DNA of 21,087 bases from Kiritimatiellia bacterium (GTDB taxonomy: Bacteria; Verrucomicrobiota; Kiritimatiellia; RFP12; UBA1067), in NCBI GenBank assembly GCA_017521065.1, contig JAFXEA010000196.1, positions 1-21,087 of the forward strand, written 5' to 3'. The first letter of the stretch is position 1, and every line of letters starts with the position of its first letter. Shown in pieces: positions 8,105-14,258 of the stretch. The notes below the pieces were generated by a model, which saw only the letters and a list, made by a program, of their open reading frames with translations, did no database searches and had not been told where the DNA came from. The position numbers and the translations under genes were made by a program.

Positions 8105-8980
8105 TTACTTCAGTTCAAAATCGAAAATCACCGGCGAATGATCGGAAACATCCAACGCCTTCTGGCTGCGATCCATTGCAAACTTCACAGGGGTTACCTT
8201 GTCTGGATCGTAGAACACATGATCCAACCACTCCTTCTTTTTCGCATTTTCTGGTTGGACGCCACGATAGACACCCGACGCATCGCGTTACGGGAAATCG
8301 CGCCATGTCGCCCTCGGGTCGGTATCGGGAGACTTCTCCTGCGCATCTTCCCATCCTAGCTTCTTCAGTTCGGCAAGCGCACTGGAGGTAACGGGCGCAT
8401 TCAGATCGCCGCCACCAACAATCGTTGCGTCGTGCTTTTTCGCCGCGGCTGACACCGTCTCATGCAAAAGCCGTGCGTTCACGAGCCGCAGATAGTCATC
8501 CGCAACACCATGCGTCTGCCACCAGAAGTGCGACGCAAAAACCACAAACTTCCTGCCCGTGGCCTTTTCACGCACAGCGGCCCACACTACGCCCTTGGAA
8601 TAATCGAGCTCGGGGTGGAACCACTTCGCGCCCTTCTCCAGAAGCTCAAACTTTGACAGGCGGTAAAACACCGGGTTTGCGGCATCGCGATGCTTCTCAT
8701 TCGGGCCCATGCCTTCGCCGATGCATCCGTAATCAGCGCACAGGCCTTTCATCAAACGCGACTTCCAGAAATTCGGCGTCATCTCCTGCAACCCGATGAA
8801 ATCAGGAGCGTGACTCATCAGAATCTCAAGCTGCCGCTCATCGCGTTCAGACACCGGATTCCCGAAAAAATCCCCCCATACGTTAAACGCAACAAACCGA
8901 TAGGCTGCATGCGCCTGCAGTACTCCTAACGTACCACACAGCATCACAGATAACATCATCAGTTTTCGACTAAGAAACAT
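8105..8980 (-). pseudogene. Endonuclease/exonuclease/phosphatase (EEP) family secreted protein interrupted by one in-frame TAA
   Basis: From the ATG at 8980 (AGGAGG at 8987-8992, 6 nt upstream) the frame encodes a signal peptide (MFLSRKLMMLSVMLCGTLGVLQAHA) and an EEP fold. The active-site motifs are FNVWG (Asn33), LQEM (Glu66), ASHF (His151) and GGDLNAP (Asp192, Asn194). A TAA at 8288-8290 stops translation after residue 230. The same frame continues for 60 more sense codons to a TAA at 8105-8107. Those codons supply the missing C-terminal EEP motifs EWLDHVFYD and SDHSPVIFDFEL, which hold the catalytic Asp and His. No frameshift is needed, so this is a single nonsense change or a base-calling error. 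The truncated product would lack the catalytic SDH motif. Intact, it would be an exported phosphodiesterase or phosphatase; nuclease, sphingomyelinase-like and sugar-phosphatase substrates cannot be told apart here. It is co-oriented with the GH109-like gene 79 nt upstream. Confidence 0.85.
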
Positions 8981-9006
8981 ATCACACCTCCTGACCTTAT
9001 TGATGC

Positions 9007-9053
9007 CTTGAAGCGCATCTTCCAGGACCATGCCCCTTCAGATGCGCTTCAAG
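9007..9053 (-). repeat. Perfect 14-bp inverted repeat (hairpin) just downstream of the GH109-like gene
   Basis: The arms 9007-9020 (CTTGAAGCGCATCT) and 9040-9053 (AGATGCGCTTCAAG) are exact reverse complements around a 19-nt loop. The element starts 6 nt after the GH109-like stop codon and ends 26 nt before the next gene's start. On the minus-strand transcript no U-tract follows the stem, so it is a poor match to an intrinsic terminator. Partial attenuation or protection of the upstream mRNA 3' end would fit equally well. Confidence 0.6.
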
Positions 9054-9059
9054 ATTCCA

Positions 9060-10544
9060 TCAAACGTTCAAGGCCGCCTTGTCCTTCTTCACATTGTCGA
9101 CACCAAGGTCGCCAAGCTTTGAAAGATCGACCGTCTCGATGCCGAACGGCTTCTGGTTCTTCCATTCGCCCTTGGTGAAGTCCGGAACGTCCATGGAGTT
9201 TGAACGGTTGCGCACGGACCTTTCGGAGAGCTCACCGATGGAGCAGGATGCCGCCAGATCGTACACGTTGGTGTCGAGCGGGATTCCGTTCTGCAGGCAG
9301 TACGCCCAGCGCAGATCCATGAGGAAGTCCATGCCGCCGTGTCCGCCGACCTTCTTGGCAATGTCTCCGGCCTGCTTCCAGTACGGGTGCATGTACGTGG
9401 CGCGAAGCTCCTGCTGTTTCTTTTCGTCGAAATAGCCGTGCACTCCGGCGCCGGGCTTCTCCTCCCACCCAAAGCGGACGGGCCACTCACAGGTGAGGGA
9501 CTCTGAACCGTACAAGAATCTGCCACCGGTGAGAGATCCCTTCGTGCCGGTGATCTTGTTGATGCGCGAGTATGGACGCGGCGACGAAACATCGTGCTGA
9601 ATCATAATCGAGCGACCGTTCACTGTCCTTACGAGAGTAGTATTCATGTCGCCCATCTGCACCTTGTGCTCGTGATGCCAGTCTCCGGCGGGATACGAAG
9701 CCTTGGCGTATGCCTCGAAGTTGAACTGGTTGGACTCCAGAGATACGAGATAGTCGAAACGATCGCCACGGTTGATGCCCATGTTCTGCATGAGCGGGAT
9801 GAGACCGTGCGTCACATACTGGTTGCCCTTGTGAACGGTGTTCCAGCGAAGACGCCAATGGTTCCAGTACCCCCATTTTTCCCGTCCAAGGTCTTTATAG
9901 TTGTGGACGCGAAGATCGTGGATGTAGGCGCCCTCACCATGCACCAGCTCGCCGAGCAGCCCAAGGCGGCATATGTTGAGCGCGAGAAGCTCCGCCTCGC
10001 CGTAGCAGCAGTTCTCGAGCTGCATGCAGTTCATGCGCGTCTTCTCGGAGGTTTCGACAAGCTCCCAGCACTCTTCGACGGTGAACGCGCTGGGGACCTC
10101 CACGAACGCGTGCTTCCCGGCGCGCATCGCATAGAGCGCGATCGGTACGTGAAGCTCCCACGGGGTCGTGTTGTACACGCAGTCGATGCCGTCCCAGTCG
10201 CACATCGCCTTGTACGCATCCTTGCCGACGAACTCCCTTGCCGCAGGATGCTTTGCGTCCTTGAGCCACTTCTGCTGCCCATCTACTGCGCACTGCCTGA
10301 CATCGCAGAGAGCCGCAACCTCAACGCCGGGGATGCTGGCGATACGGTGCACCGCGCCACGTCCGCGGGCTCCGATGCCGGCGACACCGACGCGTATCTT
10401 CTTCATCGGCTTTGCGGCAAAGCCGAACATCGACCCGCCAACGCCGAAACCTGCCCCCTGCTTTGCGCTCATGCATCCTGCCGCAACGGCGGCGGCCCCC
10501 ATCCAAGCGGTTCCCTTCAGAAACTCACGACGGTTGGTATCCAT
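9060..10544 (-). CDS. GH109-like (Gfo/Idh/MocA fold) exported glycosidase, putative alpha-N-acetylgalactosaminidase
   Basis: The start at 10544 is set by AAAGGAG (10551-10557) 6 nt upstream, giving 494 residues. The N-terminus has a twin-arginine motif (NRREFLKG) and a hydrophobic stretch ending AAGC at Cys24, so it is a Tat substrate and possibly a lipoprotein. The NAD-binding Rossmann region shows GIGARG (56-61), NTTPWELH (125-132) and AGKHAFVEVP (142-151). Features typical of GH109 follow: NCMQLENCCYG (172-182), GAYIHDLR (205-212), YVTHG (243-247), GINRGDRF (256-263) and a later GGHGGMDF. GH109 enzymes use bound NAD in a redox-assisted removal of terminal alpha-GalNAc. Length fits GH109, with a longer export leader. 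It is the first gene of block C, behind a likely promoter about 120 nt upstream. An ordinary Gfo/Idh/MocA dehydrogenase is the main alternative, but the IHDLR, THG and GGHGGMD motifs argue against it. Confidence 0.85.
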   Translation of the reverse strand: MDTNRREFLKGTAWMGAAAVAAGCMSAKQGAGFGVGGSMFGFAAKPMKKIRVGVAGIGARGRGAVHRIASIPGVEVAALCDVRQCAVDGQQKWLKDAKHPAAREFVGKDAYKAMCDWDGIDCVYNTTPWELHVPIALYAMRAGKHAFVEVPSAFTVEECWELVETSEKTRMNCMQLENCCYGEAELLALNICRLGLLGELVHGEGAYIHDLRVHNYKDLGREKWGYWNHWRLRWNTVHKGNQYVTHGLIPLMQNMGINRGDRFDYLVSLESNQFNFEAYAKASYPAGDWHHEHKVQMGDMNTTLVRTVNGRSIMIQHDVSSPRPYSRINKITGTKGSLTGGRFLYGSESLTCEWPVRFGWEEKPGAGVHGYFDEKKQQELRATYMHPYWKQAGDIAKKVGGHGGMDFLMDLRWAYCLQNGIPLDTNVYDLAASCSIGELSERSVRNRSNSMDVPDFTKGEWKNQKPFGIETVDLSKLGDLGVDNVKKDKAALNV

Positions 10545-10662
10545 TTCAATCTCCTTTTCTATTTTCAATGCAATCACACGAGATGCTCAACCCACCGGTT
10601 TTCTATCTTGGCAAAGTTTCCTTCTCGCGCGATCAAATTCTAAAATCGCTCGTTCGGCTCAC

Positions 10663-10690
10663 ATAATACCAAAATGATTTTTTTTTTCAA
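10663..10690 (-). promoter_or_regulatory. Sigma70-like promoter for the GH109-like gene and block C
   Basis: Read on the minus strand, TTGAAA (10685-10690) and TATTAT (10663-10668) are separated by a 16-nt spacer that begins with an A-run. The site lies in the 200-nt AT-rich gap 10545-10744, the longest gap in the window and the only one between blocks B and C. It would give a leader of roughly 110 nt. Apart from this promoter and a nearby palindrome I see nothing else in that gap. Confidence 0.5.
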
Positions 10691-10703
10691 CCGAAATCCC
10701 AGG

Positions 10704-10718
10704 ATCGAATGGTTCGAT
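10704..10718. promoter_or_regulatory. Palindrome ATCGAA-TGG-TTCGAT, possible operator
   Basis: A perfect 6-bp inverted repeat with a 3-nt centre lies 13 nt upstream of the putative -35 element of block C and 26 nt downstream of the GH123 stop codon. A second, overlapping pair (GAAATC at 10693-10698 and GATTTC at 10716-10721) makes the region fold-prone. Position suggests either a transcription-factor site for block C or a weak end-of-transcript hairpin for block B. There is no T-run after it on the minus strand. Confidence 0.3.
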
Positions 10719-10744
10719 TTCAAAAGCAATCAAATAGAGAAATT

Positions 10745-13276
10745 CTAATTAGATGAACTCAAGCGTTCAATTTCGCGCGCGAGGCGAAGTCGATGAGATT
10801 CCATGGACGATGAATCAAACGCAAATTCAGTCATCGAAGATGTGACGGAATCCGGCACCTGCAGAAGCGGATTCGAAGGAGACAGGCGCTTCAGGATCGA
10901 AAAGTATTCGTAGTCCTCCAATCCATCACGCAGATGGGTGATGCGAACGGACTGGACCGGATCTGCGACCACCCCCGCTTTCGTTGCACACTCCTCCGGA
11001 GGATACAGGAAGCGACCCTCTCCGTTCTGGTCAGGATGCTTGGTCTGTCCGCGCCAGTTGAACACATCCCATATGAGAACACCTCCCACCTTCTCCTTCC
11101 ACGTCTGCCACAGCCAAATCCTCAACTCCGGCGCCGGATGGTCGATGAAGTCGCACACGTACGGAGATTTCGGATTGTTGCAGACATACCACCACATCAT
11201 GTCGCCACGTTCGCGCTGACGCTTCAGCTCCGGAGATGTGAGATACTGTATCTGCGGACACCACAGGTTCACGGCACCGTCCAGATCCCTGAATGCGGGA
11301 TGAGCAAGCGCCGGCAGCATACGGCGCAATCCCGGCGCATGCTTCGCAAGGAAGTTATAGCCGAACTTGACAAGATCGTATTCGCTGGCAAGCGGCTCAT
11401 CGTAAACATAGGCATAGGCCTTATCCAGCAGACCCTTCCTCTTCAGGAAACCTTCCATCGCCGCAAAGTATGCACCGAGACGCTTTTCATAGCGCGGATC
11501 ACCCGGCTTTAGCCCCATAAACTCCGGATTCTGTCTCGATGACATGCTGCACTGTCCAAGACCGGGCAGCCAAACCATGAAAGCATTGAAATGGTACTTG
11601 GAGAATACACGATCAAGTTCTCGTTCCCATTCGCTGAAATCGAACACAGGGACATCTCCGTTCCACGTGACGCGCCAATGCGCAAGGAATGCAGGGAAAT
11701 ACGGTGAAAGATGGTTCTCTGACATCGCCTTGAGATAACGTTCCGCCAAATCACGGAACTCCGGAGTCTTCTCCTTGATTCCATGAGCCTTCACGATAAG
11801 GGAAGGGGAGAGTCCGAACGCAGTCTGGCACGTCATCACATCCGGCAGCTCGAAACCGAACACCTCTACATTCAACGGGACAGCGAACTGCCGCCGCACC
11901 CCGTTCCCGCATACTACATCAACATCGACAACTCCGCGATACGCTCCCTTGCCCGCACCCCTGGGAGGACGCACCGTGATCCAGAACGGCTGGTTCATGC
12001 CCTTTCTGATGGCGACAGCCTCTCCTGCATATGGCAGAAGCTTATCCGGCGTGGCAATGGGTAATCCTCCAAAGTCTGTGGGATGCCGCACATCCACATA
12101 TCCGATGCGCTTCACATCCACAGCAGACAAAGGCAGACAGAACCCGGAATCAGAGCACAGCTCCTCACGTAACTTCACCTTTACTGATTTTATGTCCTCT
12201 TCGGCACGCACCACAAGCTGAACAGACTCCGCCTCGTTCGCGGCGGTGCGCATCAGAAGTCCACGCCCTTTCTTCGCTGGCGCAGGACGAGTCTGCACAA
12301 CCTTTCGCCCCGAAACCGCCGCCCACAGATTCACGCCCTCGCCAGACGCAATAAGCGCACCATAGCTTTCATCGTCATAGAAAGATCTCCCGATCTGCGC
12401 GAACAGCTTTCCGCTCGACTTTTCGACAAAACGCGTTTCTCCGAACATTCTGAGCGGGTTGCCGTCCACCATGCCTTTAAGGTTGTAGTGCGCGATCTGA
12501 ATCGTACCGTTCGTGCCTCCGATGATACGCACATATACAGACTCGCACGGGAACATTTCCTTCGGAAGTTCCTTGTGGATTGCCGTGCGCGCAACGACAT
12601 TTCCAACATTGCGCCAGTTCGTACCGTCAGAAGACACCTCAACCGAAACTTCGCCATTCGCATCCGACCAGTCGCTTGTCCCGACGAATACCTTTGCGCC
12701 GAGGAACCTGCGTCCGTCAAGCCTGTGTCGATATACCACCTTCGACCCCGGATTGAACCACCACAGCCTTCCGTTGAAAGGACACTCAAAACGATACAGC
12801 GGACGCGCCGGGCTTCGGCCTTCCTGTCCAAAGGGGAAAGAAAAAAGATATTCGTTTCCATCCAGACGCTCACCGCCGCCCAGTTCAAGTCCATTAGACT
12901 TAAGATACTCCGCCCTGAGCTGAACAAGCTCCACCTCTTTTACCTCGACGATTCCATTCGGCTTCCACTGTCCGAAATGAAACCGTGCATGGACAGGCTT
13001 TCCGCGAGATGGAACCGCAAACACGCTGTGCCTCCTGCGCCACATGCCATCACCGGGCTCGCTTCGTCCAAGCGCGGCAAACCCCGTTCCGGCAAGGCAG
13101 TGCGCAGGATAGTCGGACCTCGCGTAATACGAGAAACCGTAGATGCCGTCAGGTTCGAGAACAGCCACCCCAGGAAGATCCTTGCGGATTTCGGATGACT
13201 TGCCGTCGTTTTCGATCTTCAACGGACCACTGAACGAAAGCGCCAGAGCTGACGCATAAAGCAGAACTATATTCAT
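10745..13276 (-). CDS. GH123/DUF4091-type secreted hydrolase, putative beta-N-acetylgalactosaminidase (843 aa)
   Basis: The N-terminus is hydrophobic (MNIVLLYASALALSFS), consistent with a signal peptide of low charge. Residues about 190-270 look like a discoidin/F5-8-type module (VFVGTSDWSD, VSVEVSSDGTNWRNVG, VYVRIIGG). Residues about 335-475 form the beta-sandwich that usually precedes the catalytic part. The DUF4091/GH123 barrel runs from about 480 to 800 with AYAYVYDEP, a C-terminal GGVLIWDVFNW and RDGLEDYEYFSILK. The adjacent Asp626-Glu627 in the YDEP motif match the catalytic Asp-Glu pair of GH123, which cleaves beta-GalNAc by substrate-assisted catalysis. The start overlaps the upstream phosphoesterase stop as ATGA, and no strong ribosome site is visible, so translation is probably coupled. 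The stop is TAG. Many DUF4091 proteins have untested substrates, so the GalNAc assignment is family-based. Confidence 0.82.
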   Translation of the reverse strand: MNIVLLYASALALSFSGPLKIENDGKSSEIRKDLPGVAVLEPDGIYGFSYYARSDYPAHCLAGTGFAALGRSEPGDGMWRRRHSVFAVPSRGKPVHARFHFGQWKPNGIVEVKEVELVQLRAEYLKSNGLELGGGERLDGNEYLFSFPFGQEGRSPARPLYRFECPFNGRLWWFNPGSKVVYRHRLDGRRFLGAKVFVGTSDWSDANGEVSVEVSSDGTNWRNVGNVVARTAIHKELPKEMFPCESVYVRIIGGTNGTIQIAHYNLKGMVDGNPLRMFGETRFVEKSSGKLFAQIGRSFYDDESYGALIASGEGVNLWAAVSGRKVVQTRPAPAKKGRGLLMRTAANEAESVQLVVRAEEDIKSVKVKLREELCSDSGFCLPLSAVDVKRIGYVDVRHPTDFGGLPIATPDKLLPYAGEAVAIRKGMNQPFWITVRPPRGAGKGAYRGVVDVDVVCGNGVRRQFAVPLNVEVFGFELPDVMTCQTAFGLSPSLIVKAHGIKEKTPEFRDLAERYLKAMSENHLSPYFPAFLAHWRVTWNGDVPVFDFSEWERELDRVFSKYHFNAFMVWLPGLGQCSMSSRQNPEFMGLKPGDPRYEKRLGAYFAAMEGFLKRKGLLDKAYAYVYDEPLASEYDLVKFGYNFLAKHAPGLRRMLPALAHPAFRDLDGAVNLWCPQIQYLTSPELKRQRERGDMMWWYVCNNPKSPYVCDFIDHPAPELRIWLWQTWKEKVGGVLIWDVFNWRGQTKHPDQNGEGRFLYPPEECATKAGVVADPVQSVRITHLRDGLEDYEYFSILKRLSPSNPLLQVPDSVTSSMTEFAFDSSSMESHRLRLAREIERLSSSN

Positions 13277-14244
13277 GAGAAAGTAAACTCGTACACGAAG
13301 CCTTTATAGTTTGCATCCGAAACGTACTGCATAGCTGTCTTCGAGAACTGGACGCAATATTCGCCGTGGAGGTGTCCGCAGATTATGGCCTTCAGAAGCG
13401 GCTGCTCCTTGAGCCATGCAAGAAGCTCCTTTCTGCCTCCCCAGCTGTTCGCCCACGGAACGCCCTGAAGGTAGCCGTCGTTTATCTTCTCTTTCACAAG
13501 CTTCTTCGTGACAACCATCTGATCTACGAGTTTGTCCGTGAAGAACGGCATGTGGCAGAGCATGACAACAGGAAGTCCCTTCGCAAACTCCTTTTTGATC
13601 TGGTCAAGCTGCCAGTGCCCCATATGATCACTGAATCCACTGTTGTCGTACTGGACGAAATTGACGCCGCCGATAACGCGCGAAGCGACAGGTATCGGAT
13701 TCGGCACATACGGCGCAAAGAGCCTGCGTCCTGCGGCGCGCTCCTCGGCGCTCCTTCCGATTGCAATCGCAGGTTTGCCTGGTCCCCATCCATGGTACTC
13801 ATGATTGCCCAAGGAATAGAACCAGTTCCGCATAGAGAGGTCGCGCCGGATCATATCGAGGTTCGCCTTGGACGGGAAATCCAGCAGATCGCCCGTATGG
13901 AATAGAGGCGCATTCAGGTTCTTTGCGTGCAGAAGCGCCGCCGCAAGTCCCGGAATGCCGTCTGCGAATATCTTGCTACGCGAACTGTACCATTCCATAG
14001 ACTTCGAATCGAGCTTCTCGAAATCCTCAGCAGAAACGTATGTAAAATGACTGTCCGTAGCCTGCACCACCTTGAATGACGAACCCAAGCCGATGTTGAT
14101 GTTTATCTTTCTGAGCTTCATCGTCTCAAGGACGGAATCTGCGAACGCCTTTTCATCTGGCTTCCCGGCAGAAAACACGGGGCGCATAGCGGCCGCAAAC
14201 ACACCCATAAGGCCAAGCTGAACAGCCTCTCTTCTCGTGACCAT
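13273..14244 (-). CDS. Calcineurin-like metallophosphoesterase with Tat-type signal (323 aa)
   Basis: The start at 14244 has AGGAGG (14254-14259) 9 nt upstream; an ATG two codons earlier would leave only 3 nt. The N-terminus MVTRREAVQLGLMGVFAAA carries a twin-arginine motif and a short hydrophobic stretch, so export of a folded, metal-loaded enzyme is likely. The metallophosphoesterase signature is complete: DSH (Asp64, His66), GDLLD (Asp119), GNHE (Asn147, His148), CHMPF (His231) and GHLHG (His291, His293). It should be a two-metal phosphomono- or phosphodiesterase; the substrate cannot be read. Its stop codon overlaps the ATG of the GH123-type gene by four bases, and its own ribosome site overlaps the stop region of the gene before it. 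Tight coupling to a glycosidase suggests action on phosphorylated or phosphodiester-bearing glycans, which is an inference. Confidence 0.88.
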   Translation of the reverse strand: MVTRREAVQLGLMGVFAAAMRPVFSAGKPDEKAFADSVLETMKLRKININIGLGSSFKVVQATDSHFTYVSAEDFEKLDSKSMEWYSSRSKIFADGIPGLAAALLHAKNLNAPLFHTGDLLDFPSKANLDMIRRDLSMRNWFYSLGNHEYHGWGPGKPAIAIGRSAEERAAGRRLFAPYVPNPIPVASRVIGGVNFVQYDNSGFSDHMGHWQLDQIKKEFAKGLPVVMLCHMPFFTDKLVDQMVVTKKLVKEKINDGYLQGVPWANSWGGRKELLAWLKEQPLLKAIICGHLHGEYCVQFSKTAMQYVSDANYKGFVYEFTFS

Positions 14245-14258
14245 ATCCATCCACCTCC

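Noticed and set aside
8288..9031. Intact 247-residue EEP-family gene
   Set aside because: The frame lacks the C-terminal catalytic SDH motif, which continues in frame after the TAA. The upstream-most ATG is also less likely than the one with AGGAGG at the right spacing.
9594..10643. Plus-strand open frame (349 codons) opposite the GH109-like gene
   Set aside because: It is an antisense shadow of a strongly motif-supported gene and runs on into the promoter gap.
10678..10687. Run of ten T as an intrinsic terminator on the plus strand
   Set aside because: No plus-strand gene ends here and no stem precedes it. On the minus strand it is the A-run of the block C promoter spacer and -35 box.
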